Shown here: positions 1 through 9,154 of the stretch, in pieces
Position numbering within the stretch: position 1 is the first letter of the stretch
Layout of the letters: each line of letters opens with the position of its first letter
From: Phenylobacterium sp.
GTDB lineage: Bacteria; Pseudomonadota; Alphaproteobacteria; Caulobacterales; Caulobacteraceae
Direction of reading: 5' to 3'
Assembly: GCF_030646615.1 (NCBI RefSeq)
Contig: NZ_JAUSLG010000089.1
Coordinates: 21,063-85,062, forward strand
DNA length: 64,000 bases
Notes under the pieces: generated by a model
Told to the model about the DNA's origin: nothing
Databases searched by the model: none
What the model saw: the letters and a program-made list of their open reading frames with translations, nothing else
Program-made: the position numbers and the translations under genes

Positions 1-1323
1 GTGAACCCGTTCGGCATAGCTCAGCTGGTTCTGCACATAGACGCCGAACTGGGTGCTCCGATAGTCGAGGCTGTTGAAGGCCCCATAGGGGAAGGCGACG
101 CCATACTGCGGGTCATAGACATTGATCGGCGGCGGGGACGGGTAGGGGTAGAAGTTCAGATACGAGAACCCCTCGTCCTTGGTCTGGTCGAACCAGATAT
201 AGTCCACGCCGACCAGGACGTTGTGGCTGATGGCGCCGGTGTCGAACTTCACGCTGACGTGGTTGTCGGTGTTGAACACCTTGCTCTTCTCGTAGTTCAC
301 ATAGAACTCGCGCTTGAGCATCGTCTCGGCGGGGTCGGCCCACTGAGAGTCGGTGTAGTTGGTGTAGACCTCCTGGTAGTCGGTATCCATGTCGCTGAAC
401 CGGCTGGCGCTGCGGAAGCTGATCGCGTCGCTGAGCCGGTGGTCGATGACCATGGCCAGGGAGGTGAACTCCGTATCCATCTTGTTGAAGTCCGGCTCGC
501 CCTGGAAAAAGTTGAAGGCGACCTTCTCGGCGTCGTTGTCGGCCAGGAACGACTTGAAGAGCGGCGCGTAGCCCAGCGACCCTTGCATGTCCTTCTGGTA
601 GAGGGCGATCAGGTTGACCGAGGTGTCGGGCGTCAGCTCGAACCGCAGGGAGGGGTTGATGACCAGGCGGTCGTCGGCCGTGCCCCACTGGGTCTCGCCA
701 TCCCGCCAGACGCCCACGAAGCGCGCCGCCACCTTGTCGGAGAGGGGACCGGTGAGGTCGATCTGACCCTGGACGCGATCGTCAGTGCCGACAAAGGCGC
801 CCACCTCGCCGCCGAACTCGAACCGGGGCGTCTTGCTGACCCCGTTCAGCACGCCGCCCGGGCCGCCGGCGCCGTAGAGCACCGACGACGGGCCGCGCAG
901 CACTTCGGCGCGTTCGAGGGTGAAGGTCTCCAGCCGGGCGCCATAGATGAAGTCGGGCATGCGCTTGAGGCCGTCGAGGTACTGCGCGGCGTCAAACCCG
1001 CGGGACACGACGAAGTCGCCCCGGGAATCGATGCTGCCGGGCGAGGCGACGCCGGCGGTGTAGCGGAACACATCCTGCAGATCGACGACGGTGCGGTCCT
1101 CGATCTCCTGGGCGGTGATCACGCTGATGCCCTGGGGCACCTCGGTCAGTTCGGTGTCGGTCTTGGTGGCGGCCACGGCGCGGGCGCCCACCACCACCAC
1201 TTCATCCACATTGCTCGCTTCGGTCTGGGCCAGGGCCGCCATCGGGGCGGCCAGGGCGCAACTGGACATCAGCGCGACGCACAGGCGCCTGGCGGCCTTC
1301 GGTCGATCGATGAGCTTAAGCAT
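1..1323 (-). CDS. TonB-dependent siderophore-type receptor, C-terminal end cut by window edge
   Basis: Outer-membrane beta-barrel receptor for energised uptake of a ferric siderophore or another large solute. The minus-strand frame is open from the ATG at 1323 to the left edge (441 codons visible). Residues 1-32 form a signal peptide ending near ALAQ, then a TonB-box-like stretch (DEVVVVGAR, about residues 37-45). A plug domain follows, with the family signatures VPQGISVITAQEI, RGFD, YLDGLKR and VLRGPSSVLYGAGGPGGVLN, the last typical of the FhuA/FpvA siderophore-receptor branch. Barrel strands begin near residue 160. It sits 179 bp beyond the end of the PaiB-like gene on the same strand, so it probably has its own promoter. 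The missing C-terminus is only the window boundary. The substrate cannot be told. Confidence 0.9.
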   Translation of the reverse strand, partial: MLKLIDRPKAARRLCVALMSSCALAAPMAALAQTEASNVDEVVVVGARAVAATKTDTELTEVPQGISVITAQEIEDRTVVDLQDVFRYTAGVASPGSIDSRGDFVVSRGFDAAQYLDGLKRMPDFIYGARLETFTLERAEVLRGPSSVLYGAGGPGGVLNGVSKTPRFEFGGEVGAFVGTDDRVQGQIDLTGPLSDKVAARFVGVWRDGETQWGTADDRLVINPSLRFELTPDTSVNLIALYQKDMQGSLGYAPLFKSFLADNDAEKVAFNFFQGEPDFNKMDTEFTSLAMVIDHRLSDAISFRSASRFSDMDTDYQEVYTNYTDSQWADPAETMLKREFYVNYEKSKVFNTDNHVSVKFDTGAISHNVLVGVDYIWFDQTKDEGFSYLNFYPYPSPPPINVYDPQYGVAFPYGAFNSLDYRSTQFGVYVQNQLSYAERVH

Positions 1324-1502
1324 CACATACACCCCCGTATTATGTTCGTTTCGACGACCCGCCGCGGCGGCGCGCGAGGCATCCCCAGGGCATTGAACAC
1401 CAGGCTGAACAGAGGCCGACGGGGTTTTCAGGGTAAGTCAGCCCAAAGATGGGTAAGCGAACCCGCCCCACCCAGCGCCCCGGGGCGAGCCTGGCTGGAC
1501 GT

Positions 1503-2114
1503 CTATGTATCGGACCCTTCGCGGGTCTGGCGCATCAGCTGGGCGAGGGGGGACGGCGACAGGCGCTGGAGAATCTTCTCGAAGGTCTCCGGGGTCTCGT
1601 CCTGGCCCAGCTTGAACTTTCCCACCTGACGGATCACCCGGGCGCGGAAGGCGAGGATGCGCTGGGCCAGGGGCTCGTAACGCGCGCCCATTCGGTCGGG
1701 CGTCCATCGGCCCTGTTCCATCGTCTCGACCAGCTCAGCCAGGGCGCGATCATTTTCTCCGGCGTCAAAGCGCACCTCGACCTCGAAATAGGCCAGCGCA
1801 TAGTTCCAGGTCGGCGCCCACCCCGTCGGGCTGACCCAGGCGGTCGGCACATAGGCGTGGGGCCCCATGAAGATCACGAGCGCCCGGGGATCGGCCTGCA
1901 AGGCCTCGATCTGCGGGTTGGATCGCCCGAAATGGCCGAAGAATTCGGCGACGCCGCCCTCGGCGTCGAGCTGGGCCAGCAGCGGCAGCGGGGTGACATG
2001 GGCCGGCGGCCCGCTGGTGGTCACCAGGCCCAGGATCTGGTCGCTCACGAACGCGCCCACCTCGGAGGGATGGGCGGGGTCGAACGGAGAGATCGGCTGC
2101 GGCCTGTCGCTCAT
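1503..2114 (-). CDS. PaiB-family FMN-binding protein
   Basis: A 203-residue protein of the PaiB/FMN-binding split-barrel family (Pfam FMN_bind_2 type), annotated in many genomes as a negative transcriptional regulator although most members are probably flavin-dependent proteins. Family features visible are the N-terminal VGAFVSDQILGLVTTSG strand, the P-L-P-LL segment that follows it, FGHFGRSNPQ, and the central VIFMGPHAYVPTAWV motif around residues 80-95. Length is normal for the family. Its ATG overlaps the stop of the upstream amidohydrolase by 4 bp, so the two are translationally coupled. It is the last gene of the leftward operon starting at 8275. Role in that pathway unknown. Confidence 0.85.
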   Translation of the reverse strand: MSDRPQPISPFDPAHPSEVGAFVSDQILGLVTTSGPPAHVTPLPLLAQLDAEGGVAEFFGHFGRSNPQIEALQADPRALVIFMGPHAYVPTAWVSPTGWAPTWNYALAYFEVEVRFDAGENDRALAELVETMEQGRWTPDRMGARYEPLAQRILAFRARVIRQVGKFKLGQDETPETFEKILQRLSPSPLAQLMRQTREGSDT

Positions 2115-3778
2115 GCCTCGTACCTTGGCTGGCCATCGACGATGGTCTGCAACACCTGGATCTTAGCCAGCCCGTCGATGGGCGCGGTCAGCGGATTGAC
2201 GTCCAGCACGGCGATGTCGGCCAGCCGGCCGATGGACAGTTCGCCCAGGCGATCCTCCTGAAAGCCGGCATAGGCGTTCTGCCCCGTATACGCGATCAGC
2301 GCCTGCTCCACGGTGATCTTCTCCTCCGGAATCCAGCCGTCGGGATTGGCGGCGTCGATCGTCCGGCGGGTCACTGCGGCATGGACGCCGGTGATGGGAT
2401 CGATCGGTCCCACCGGCCAGTCCGAGCCAAAGGTCATCCGCGCCCCGGCCTCCAGGAACGAGGCGAAGGCGTAGGTCCCGGCCAGGCGCGCCGGGCCGAT
2501 CCTCTGGACCGCCCAGCGCCCGTCGTCGATGGCGTGGAAGGGCTGCACCGAGGCGATCACATTCTGGCGGGCGAACCGCGGAATGCTCTGCGGCCGCACA
2601 TGCTGAGCGTGTTCGATGCGAAAGCGGCGATCCCGCGCGCCATTCACCCGCTCGGCCTCCGCAAAGATGTCCAGGACATCGTCATTGGCCCGGTCGCCGA
2701 TGGCGTGAACGGTCACATGCAGGCCGTGGCGATCGGCGGCGATCACCGCCTCGCGCAGCTCGTCCAGGGCCATGACCCGCGTGCCGCGCTGGTCGGGGGC
2801 GTCGGCATAGGGGTCGTAGAAGAGCGCCGTGCGCGAGCCCAGCGAGCCGTCCGCCAGACCCTTGACGCCGCCCCAGCGCACCCAGTCGTCGCCGCGGCCA
2901 TGGCCCGCCACGAACTCGGCCATCCTCTCCCAGTCCTGCAGGGGCACGAAGGAATAGAAGCGCATGTCAGTTTCGCCCCTGCCGCGCAGGCGCAGGAGTG
3001 AGTCCTGGACGCTCCAGTCGATCTCCGGGCAGTGGACCTGGGCGACGCCGCGGCTGAGGCCGTGGGCGATGCCGGCGCGCATCGCCTCGTCCGTCTCGGC
3101 CTCGCTCGTCGGCGGGATGACCCGGTCCACGAGGTCCTTGGCGTTGTCGCGCAAGATGCCTGTGGGCTCGCCTGAGGCGTCGCGGTCGATTACGCCGCCG
3201 GCCGGATCTGGGGTCTCGCGGGTGATCCCGGCCAGGCGCAGGGCCAGGCTGTTGACCAGATACATATGCAGATCGGTGCGCGGGGCGATGAAGGGGGTCT
3301 CAGGGCTCGCCGCATCGATCCAGTGGCGGTCGGGCAGCTGACCGCCCAGACGCTGCTCGTCCCAGGAGCCGCCCCGAAGCCAGCGCCCTGGTCTTAGCTG
3401 CGAGGCGGCCTGGCCCACGCGGTTCACAAAATCGGCGCGGTCAGCCGCCCCCAGCAGGTCGGGCTGGGCCAACATGGTCGAGGCCAGCCGGAAATGAGTG
3501 TGGTTGTCGATGAAGGCGGGCATGGCGAAGGCGCCGGCCAGGTCGATCACCCGGGTTCGAGAGGTCGTCAGGGCGCGGACCTGACCCGCCCCCACAGCCG
3601 CGATCTTGCCTGCGGCCACGCCGATGGCGTCGGCCAGGGGCGCGCTGGGCCGCCCCGTCCAGACCTGGCCGTTCACGAGCGCCAGGTCGAGCCCGGTGTC
3701 GGCTGCGCGGGCCGTCAGCGCCTGGGTCGACAGCAGGGCCAGGGCGCCTGCCCCCAGCAGATGGCGACGATCAATCAT
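2111..3778 (-). CDS. YtcJ-like amidohydrolase, exported
   Basis: A 555-residue metal-dependent hydrolase of the Amidohydro_3/YtcJ group, which hydrolyses amide or related C-N bonds. The N-terminus has an RR pair followed by a hydrophobic run (DRRHLLGAGALALL) and an A-R-A end near residue 25, resembling a Tat signal, so the enzyme probably works in the periplasm. The HxH metal pair is H93/H95 (IDNHTHF). Further family motifs are HVTVHAIGDRAND, RIEHAQHV and FGSDWPVGPIDP. It lies 42 bp downstream of the MFS gene and overlaps the PaiB-like gene, so it belongs to the operon 8275-1503. Natural substrate is not deducible, but context suggests an aromatic amide or ester. Confidence 0.88.
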   Translation of the reverse strand: MIDRRHLLGAGALALLSTQALTARAADTGLDLALVNGQVWTGRPSAPLADAIGVAAGKIAAVGAGQVRALTTSRTRVIDLAGAFAMPAFIDNHTHFRLASTMLAQPDLLGAADRADFVNRVGQAASQLRPGRWLRGGSWDEQRLGGQLPDRHWIDAASPETPFIAPRTDLHMYLVNSLALRLAGITRETPDPAGGVIDRDASGEPTGILRDNAKDLVDRVIPPTSEAETDEAMRAGIAHGLSRGVAQVHCPEIDWSVQDSLLRLRGRGETDMRFYSFVPLQDWERMAEFVAGHGRGDDWVRWGGVKGLADGSLGSRTALFYDPYADAPDQRGTRVMALDELREAVIAADRHGLHVTVHAIGDRANDDVLDIFAEAERVNGARDRRFRIEHAQHVRPQSIPRFARQNVIASVQPFHAIDDGRWAVQRIGPARLAGTYAFASFLEAGARMTFGSDWPVGPIDPITGVHAAVTRRTIDAANPDGWIPEEKITVEQALIAYTGQNAYAGFQEDRLGELSIGRLADIAVLDVNPLTAPIDGLAKIQVLQTIVDGQPRYEA

Positions 3779-3820
3779 GGTGCGGTCTTCCTTCCCCTTG
3801 CGTCCTGATCATCCGCCGCT

Positions 3821-5140
3821 TCAGCCCGGCGATCTGCCGGCCGCCCGGGGCAGGATGAACAGCATGGCCGCGGCCAGCAGGCCCCCCAGTCCCATGACCA
3901 GGGACACGGTCATCAGCCCGCCGCCGCTGGCGAAAAGCGCGCCGGCGACCACCGGGCCGATGGCCGAGCCCCCGCGCCCGACGCCGATCACAAAGCCGGT
4001 GCCGCTGGCCCTGAGCGCGGCGGGATAGGTCGCCGCCAGTATGGGATACATGCCGACCACGCCCGCATTGACGAAGAACCCCGCCAGGGCCGCCGTGATG
4101 GAAAGCGCCACAAGATCGCGCACGCCCAGGCCAAAGACGGCGATGGCGGCGACGCCTGCGAGCATCGCCCCGATCACCAGCGGCCGCAGGGGCAGGCGCT
4201 GGCTGGCGACGCCGATGGCCAGGGCGCCCAGCAGGTTGCCGATATTGGCGCACACGAGGACCCGGCCGGCCGAGGCCGCGTCAAAGCCCATATCGACCAC
4301 GATCTTCGGAACCCATTTCTGGATGTAGTAGAAGAACATGATCTGGGCGAAGTAGGCGGTGGTCAGGGTCAGGGTGACCTGCCCATAGCCCGGCGAGAAG
4401 AGGGCGCCGATCGACGGCCGGGTCTGAATCTCGCCCTCTGGCAGGGCGTCGATGGGCGCGCGCCGAAGCCGCGCCAGCGTCCGGTTTACGGCCTCCAGGG
4501 CGCCGGCCGGCCGTCGGGCGAGCAGGGAGTCGATGGACTCCGGCAGCAGGAAGATCGCCAGCGGCAGGCAGAGCGCCGTGGCCACGCCGCCGAACAGAAA
4601 GACCGAGCGCCAGTCGCCGCTGGCCTCGAGCAGGGCCGAGGCGACCAGCCCCCCGAGAATGGCCCCGGTCGAATAGCCGGCGATGTTGAGCACCACGGCC
4701 AGACCGCGGTTTCGGTCATTGGAGAATTCCGCCACCAGAGCGCTGGTGGAGGACAGCATGCCGCCGATGCCGAGGCCGGTGAACAGGCGCGCCGCAAACA
4801 GCGCCGTCATGCCGGGACTGAAGGCGGCGGCGAACATTCCGATCATCATCATGGTCAGGCAGATCAGGATGGTGGGCCGCCGTCCGATCCGGTCGGCGAC
4901 ATTGCCCATGGCCACCGAGCCCACCGCCATGCCGATCAACTCCATCGACAGCAGCACCCCCAGCGCGGCTGGATTAACGCCCCAGGCGGCGGCGATGCCC
5001 GGGGCGGCGAAGCTGATGGCCAGGACGTCGAACCCGTCCAGGGCGTTCAGGGTGATGCAGATAGCCACGACCACGAACTGCGCCAGCCGCATGGGCTCGG
5101 CGGCGATGGTCGCCCTGGGGTCTGTCGCGGGACGGCTCAT
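3821..5140 (-). CDS. MFS transporter, aromatic acid:H+ symporter type
   Basis: A 439-residue inner-membrane carrier of the major facilitator superfamily, closest in pattern to the aromatic acid:H+ symporter (AAHS; PcaK/MhpT-like) group. TM1 contains the family signature NALDGFDVLAISFAAPGI with the conserved DGFD; the loop motif GNVADRIGRRPTI follows TM2. The frame is open further upstream, but the ATG at 5140 is chosen because AGGAG lies about 8 nt before it and the first TM segment follows normally. It is 34 bp after the IclR gene and 42 bp before the amidohydrolase gene. It probably imports the acid handled by the operon. Confidence 0.88.
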   Translation of the reverse strand: MSRPATDPRATIAAEPMRLAQFVVVAICITLNALDGFDVLAISFAAPGIAAAWGVNPAALGVLLSMELIGMAVGSVAMGNVADRIGRRPTILICLTMMMIGMFAAAFSPGMTALFAARLFTGLGIGGMLSSTSALVAEFSNDRNRGLAVVLNIAGYSTGAILGGLVASALLEASGDWRSVFLFGGVATALCLPLAIFLLPESIDSLLARRPAGALEAVNRTLARLRRAPIDALPEGEIQTRPSIGALFSPGYGQVTLTLTTAYFAQIMFFYYIQKWVPKIVVDMGFDAASAGRVLVCANIGNLLGALAIGVASQRLPLRPLVIGAMLAGVAAIAVFGLGVRDLVALSITAALAGFFVNAGVVGMYPILAATYPAALRASGTGFVIGVGRGGSAIGPVVAGALFASGGGLMTVSLVMGLGGLLAAAMLFILPRAAGRSPG

Positions 5141-5174
5141 GAAGAAGCTCCTGTCGTCCCGGCAGGCTGGCGCC

Positions 5175-5909
5175 TCAGGCTCGGTGGGGCAGCGCCTCGA
5201 TGTGTTGGGCCAGCATCGCCGCCAGCTCGGGGCGACGGTCCAGGCACCTGGAGACCGGCCCCACAACCACCACCGAAAGCCGGCGGCTGGGATCGGCCAG
5301 GGGCATGGCGACCCCGGCCAGGTCCGGAGTGTATTCGGCGTTGCTCTGATGATAGCCGCGGGTCAGGGCGGCCTGCAGCTCGGCCTCCACCTGGTCGGGG
5401 CTGGTGGGGGTGGTCTGCCCGTAGGGCAGGAAGTCGATGCGCCGGTAGAGGATCTGGCGTTCCTCCAGACTCATCTGGGCCAGCAGGGCCCGGCCGGCCG
5501 AGCTGGCATGGATCGGCACCTGGTCGCCGACCCGGGCGATATAGCGCACGGCCTGGCGCGACTCCGCCACCTCCATGAACATGGCCGAGGCGCCCGCCGG
5601 CGCCGAGATGGCCACGGTCTCCCCGGTGGCCTGGACGAGCTGGCTCAAAAGCCGCTGCAGGTCGGCGGGCAAGGGATCGCTGTGGGCGACCTTCTGCGCC
5701 AGCTCCAGCCAGCGGGGGCTGGGATAGTGACGGCCTCGGGCCTGGGGCTCGTAGAGGTAACCCTTGGCGGCCAGGGTGCCCACCAGCTTGAAGGTGCTGG
5801 ACCTGGGCCAGCCCAGGTCGTCGGCGATCTCCGCCGCCGTCGCCGGTCGGCCTTTCCCGGCGAAATATTCCAGGATCTGAAGGGCGTTGGCGGCTTGCCG
5901 CACATACAT
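5175..5909 (-). CDS. IclR-family transcriptional regulator
   Basis: DNA-binding regulator with an N-terminal winged helix-turn-helix (NALQILEYFAGKGRPATAAE, then the recognition region WPRSSTFKLVGTLAAKGYL) and a C-terminal IclR ligand domain (GETVAISAPAGASAMFMEV, IHASSAGRALLAQMS, VVVVGPVSR). IclR proteins in such operons usually sense an aromatic or short organic acid. The ATG at 5909 gives 244 residues. A TTG at 5978 in the same frame would add 23 residues and neither has a strong ribosome site. It lies inside the operon, between the SDR and MFS genes, so it is probably autoregulated with its targets. Confidence 0.87.
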   Translation of the reverse strand: MYVRQAANALQILEYFAGKGRPATAAEIADDLGWPRSSTFKLVGTLAAKGYLYEPQARGRHYPSPRWLELAQKVAHSDPLPADLQRLLSQLVQATGETVAISAPAGASAMFMEVAESRQAVRYIARVGDQVPIHASSAGRALLAQMSLEERQILYRRIDFLPYGQTTPTSPDQVEAELQAALTRGYHQSNAEYTPDLAGVAMPLADPSRRLSVVVVGPVSRCLDRRPELAAMLAQHIEALPHRA

Positions 5910-6010
5910 GGCTGAGAGCGCCTGTGAAGAAACAGAAGGGCTGGCCGCCGGGGTAGGGCGGATTGGCGTCGGCGGCAACGGGGTCGCCCTGGCTGCGCCG
6001 GTGATCCATG

Positions 6011-6775
6011 TCAGCGCGCCGTGAAGCCGCCATCGACCGGCAGGGCGACGCCGGTGACGAAGCTCGCCTCTTCGGAGACCAGCCAGAGGACAGCGTCGGC
6101 CACCTCGCCGGGCTGCACCAGACGCCCCATGGGCACGGCCGAGACGATCTTGGCCTCATTGGCCGCCGCCTCGGCGGGATCGCCGCTCCGGCCGGTGAAG
6201 CCCTGCTTCATGGGCGTATCGGCCAGGCCCGGACAGACCACATTGACGCGGATGCCATCGCCGGCCAGGGCCAGGGCCAGGGACTTCCCCAGCCCGACCA
6301 CCCCCCATTTCGCCGCTGAATAGATCGGGCTCATCATCGAGCCCACCAGGCCCGAGATCGAGGCGGTGAAGACGATGGCGCCGCCGCCCCGGGCGCGCAT
6401 ATGGGGCGCGGCCTGGCCAGCGCCCAGGGCCGCCGATGTCACATTGAGGGCGATGGCCTTGTCATAGGCCGCCATGTCCAGGTTCTCGACCGAGGCGGGG
6501 CCGGGCATGCCGGCATGGGCCCAGAGAATGTCGATCCCGCCGAGGATCAGCGCGGCCTGGTCGATGCTGTCGCGCGCGCCCTGTGGCGTCGAGAGGTCGG
6601 CGACGATGGGGCAGACCTTGTCAGGCCCGATCTCGGCCACCAGGGCCTCGAGGGCGCGGGCGTCGAGATCGATGGCCGCCACCTTGGCGCCTTCGCGGAC
6701 GAACCGCTCCACCCCGGCCCGTCCCATGCCCGATGCGGCGGCGGTGACCACGGCCAGTTTTCCCTGCAGGCGCAT
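6011..6775 (-). CDS. SDR-family NAD(P)-dependent oxidoreductase
   Basis: A 254-residue classical short-chain dehydrogenase/reductase interconverting an alcohol and a ketone or aldehyde. The Rossmann motif is TAAASGMGRA (about residues 11-20), followed by the acidic residue D37 in AAIDLD, which favours NAD(H) over NADP(H). The catalytic triad is visible as S139, Y152 and K156 (YSAAK). C-terminal VALPVDGGFTAR is typical. The gene follows the aldehyde dehydrogenase gene by 12 bp, so alcohol and aldehyde oxidation steps are probably consecutive. The substrate is unknown. Confidence 0.9.
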   Translation of the reverse strand: MRLQGKLAVVTAAASGMGRAGVERFVREGAKVAAIDLDARALEALVAEIGPDKVCPIVADLSTPQGARDSIDQAALILGGIDILWAHAGMPGPASVENLDMAAYDKAIALNVTSAALGAGQAAPHMRARGGGAIVFTASISGLVGSMMSPIYSAAKWGVVGLGKSLALALAGDGIRVNVVCPGLADTPMKQGFTGRSGDPAEAAANEAKIVSAVPMGRLVQPGEVADAVLWLVSEEASFVTGVALPVDGGFTAR

Positions 6776-6787
6776 TGGCGCGCTCCT

Positions 6788-8275
6788 CTAGGCGGCGAAG
6801 GGGTCGGCGAACCGGCCGGTGGTGGAGATGATCGTGGTGCGGGTGTCGAGATAGGGATCGAGCGCCTCGACCCCGTTCTCGCGGCCCCAGCCGCTGGCTT
6901 TCATGCCCCCATAGGGCGTCGACCATCGGATGTAGCGATAGGTGTTCACCCAAACCATGCCGGCCTGGATGCGGGCGGCCACCCGATGGGCGCGGCCCAC
7001 ATCGGAGGTCCAGAGCCCCGCCGCCAGGCCGTATGAGGTGTCGTTGGCGATGGCCACCGCCTCGTCCTCCCCGTCGAAGGGCAGGATGGCGACCACAGGG
7101 CCGAAGATCTCCTCCTGCGCGATGCGCATGGACGGCGTCACGTCGGCGAAGACGGTGGGCTCGACGAAATAGCCTGCCGCCAATTCCGCCGTCTCGATGC
7201 GGCGGCCGCCGGCGACCAGGGTCGCGCCTTCGTCTCGCCCGATCTCGATATAGCCCAGGGTCTTGTCCAGCTGCTGCTGGTGCGCCTGCGGCCCCATATG
7301 GGTGGCGGGGTCCAGCGGCGCGCCGACCCGCACCCGGCCCGCCGTGCGCCGGAAGGCCTCGACCACCTGGTCATAGATCGGCCGTTCCACCAGGACGCGG
7401 GCCCCGAGCGCGCAGCTCTGGCCGCACAGGGCCCAGGCCGAGCCGGTGGCGGCGTTCAGGGCCTGTTCGAGATCGGCGTCGGCGAAGATGACGTGCGGCG
7501 CCTTGCCGCCCAGCTCGAAGGTGAAGCGCTTCAGGGTGTCGGCGCCGGTCTTCAGGAGCGTCTTGGCCGTGGCGCCCGAGCCGGTGAAGCTGATCTTGGC
7601 CACATCGGGATGTGTGGCCAGCCGGGCGCCGGCGCTCGCCCCGTCGCCTGGGACCATATTGACGACGCCGGGCGGTAGACCCGCCGCCTCGACCAGATGC
7701 GCCAGCGCCAGGGACGAGGCGGGCGTCTGTTCTGCGGGCTTGAGGACCACCGTGCAGCCGGCCGCCAGGGCCGGGCCAAGCTTCCAGGTCGCCGCCATCA
7801 ACGGGACATTCCACGGCGTGATGGCGCCGACCACGCCGACGGGAACCCGGCTGGTGAAGGCGTGTACGGCGTCGTCCAGGGGAATGGTCCGCCCATCGAG
7901 CTTGTCGGCCAGGGAGGCGAACCAGTGGAAGTATTGGGGGTGCAGGCCGATATCGGCCCGCGACTCGCGGATCGCACGGCCATTGTCCTGGGATTCGACC
8001 TGGGCCAGGGCCTCGACCTGCGTCGCATAGAGATCGGCGAAGCGGCGGAGCATCGCCGCCCGCTCCCAGCCGGCGAGCCGTCCCCAGGGCCCCTCGAACG
8101 CCGCCCGCGCCGCGGCCACCGCACGGTCAATATCCTGAACACCGCCATAGGCGACCTGTCCCCAGCTCCGCCCGGTGGCGGGATCGATGCTGGCGCGGAG
8201 GCCGCCATCCAGCGGCGCCACCCACTCTCCGCCAATGAACAGGCGATCAAACTGAAACGCCACCGTGGCCCCCAT
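6788..8275 (-). CDS. NAD(P)-dependent aldehyde dehydrogenase
   Basis: A 495-residue aldehyde dehydrogenase oxidising an aldehyde to the acid in the cytoplasm. Full-length family architecture: the NAD-binding ITPWNVPL and VVLKPAEQTPASSLA motifs (K179), the FTGSGATAK turn, the general base E254 in FELGGK, and the nucleophile C288 in GQSCALGAR. The ATG at 8275 has GGAG 5 nt upstream. It is the first gene of the leftward operon ALDH-SDR-IclR-MFS-amidohydrolase-PaiB. The 177-bp gap upstream, ending in a terminator for the DUF4198 gene, must hold the operon promoter. Closest groups by pattern are broad betaine/aromatic aldehyde dehydrogenases. Confidence 0.92.
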   Translation of the reverse strand: MGATVAFQFDRLFIGGEWVAPLDGGLRASIDPATGRSWGQVAYGGVQDIDRAVAAARAAFEGPWGRLAGWERAAMLRRFADLYATQVEALAQVESQDNGRAIRESRADIGLHPQYFHWFASLADKLDGRTIPLDDAVHAFTSRVPVGVVGAITPWNVPLMAATWKLGPALAAGCTVVLKPAEQTPASSLALAHLVEAAGLPPGVVNMVPGDGASAGARLATHPDVAKISFTGSGATAKTLLKTGADTLKRFTFELGGKAPHVIFADADLEQALNAATGSAWALCGQSCALGARVLVERPIYDQVVEAFRRTAGRVRVGAPLDPATHMGPQAHQQQLDKTLGYIEIGRDEGATLVAGGRRIETAELAAGYFVEPTVFADVTPSMRIAQEEIFGPVVAILPFDGEDEAVAIANDTSYGLAAGLWTSDVGRAHRVAARIQAGMVWVNTYRYIRWSTPYGGMKASGWGRENGVEALDPYLDTRTTIISTTGRFADPFAA

Positions 8276-8369
8276 CTAGCTCCGCATGTGGACGAAATAG
8301 TCCATACTCAGAAATCGGAGTCAATGTTCGACGAGGTTCAGCAGGGATGGCGGTTCCCGGCGTCGCATC

Positions 8370-8403
8370 AAAAAACCCTGCCTGGATCATCTCCAGGCAG
8401 GGT
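8370..8403 (-). terminator. Rho-independent terminator of the DUF4198 gene
   Basis: Perfect 12-bp stem (8375-8386 with 8392-8403) and a 5-nt loop. Read on the minus strand it is followed by a run of six T. It lies 50 bp after the stop of the DUF4198 gene, so it insulates that gene from the aldehyde dehydrogenase operon. Confidence 0.85.
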
Positions 8404-8452
8404 CGCGAGAATTTGCGCCGTCCCACGGGGGCGGCAACGGCGTTCCGGCCGG

Positions 8453-9100
8453 CTAATCCACGAAGGTGAGGGTGGCGATGTGGTGGATCTTGGCGACTTC
8501 GTGCTCCCCCACCCTGGCGGGGGATTCGACGGTGTGGCTCACGGCAAGCAGGTAGCGGCCATCCCAGGTGGTCGGGATGGTGAGACGCCCGGCGGCGTCG
8601 GTCTTGAAAGACTTCGACCAGCGATCCGGATTGATCAGCGTCACCGAAGCGTCGGCCAGGGGGCTGCCCTCATAGGTCACGGCGAAGGTGTCCCCTTCCG
8701 GCGTGACCGGCGCAATCTCCAGGTCCAGGACCGTGCGGGTTTCGGTTCGCCCGGCGCGGGCGTGGAAGACCGCAGCCTCCTTGGCGTCGTCCTCGCCCCA
8801 GGGGGCGAACACCGAGTCGTCGGTGGCGCGCACATCCCCATCGCCGGTGACGGCAACCTCCAGGTGGTCGGTCTTGCGGGTGAGGACGGCGGGCGCGCTG
8901 CGGTCGGTGGTGAACACCACCGGCGCCTTCAGTTTGGCGAATTCCGGATCGCCGCCGGCAGGAACCGGCTCGGCCGGCTCGCCGAGATAGACCCGAACGG
9001 GTCCTGCGCCATCGCGCTCCAACCAGACCTCGTGGGCCTCGGCCAGGGTTCCCCACCCCAGCAGGGCGGCGGCGAGGGTTACGGTGATGGTCGCGCGCAT
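8453..9100 (-). CDS. DUF4198-domain periplasmic protein
   Basis: A 215-residue exported protein of the DUF4198 family, related to periplasmic components seen near metal uptake systems. A signal peptide ends at AEA-HEVWLERD, giving a mature protein that starts with the family's HE-W motif. A C-terminal Ig/transthyretin-like stretch contains EGSPLADASVTL and TDAAGRLTIPTTWDGRYLL. The ATG at 9100 is chosen over an in-frame ATG at 9133 because the signal peptide begins there. The family is often found with TonB-dependent metal uptake; here the AT-rich palindrome 43 bp upstream may be a Fur-type site. Direct function unknown. Confidence 0.8.
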   Translation of the reverse strand: MRATITVTLAAALLGWGTLAEAHEVWLERDGAGPVRVYLGEPAEPVPAGGDPEFAKLKAPVVFTTDRSAPAVLTRKTDHLEVAVTGDGDVRATDDSVFAPWGEDDAKEAAVFHARAGRTETRTVLDLEIAPVTPEGDTFAVTYEGSPLADASVTLINPDRWSKSFKTDAAGRLTIPTTWDGRYLLAVSHTVESPARVGEHEVAKIHHIATLTFVD

Positions 9101-9142
9101 GGGGCTCTCCTCGATAGGGCTTCTCGAGGGCATTAATGCATG

Positions 9143-9154
9143 TAATAATTATTA
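9143..9154. promoter_or_regulatory. AT-rich palindrome, possible Fur-type operator
   Basis: TAATAATTATTA is a perfect 12-bp palindrome in otherwise GC-rich DNA, 43 bp before the DUF4198 start codon and upstream of the divergent PPOX gene. Position and composition suit an operator or promoter element. Assignment to Fur is only a guess from the family context. Confidence 0.35.

Noticed and set aside
1..1629. 542-residue plus-strand open frame at the left end
   Set aside because: Antisense shadow of the TonB receptor; the minus strand encodes clear plug motifs and a signal peptide.
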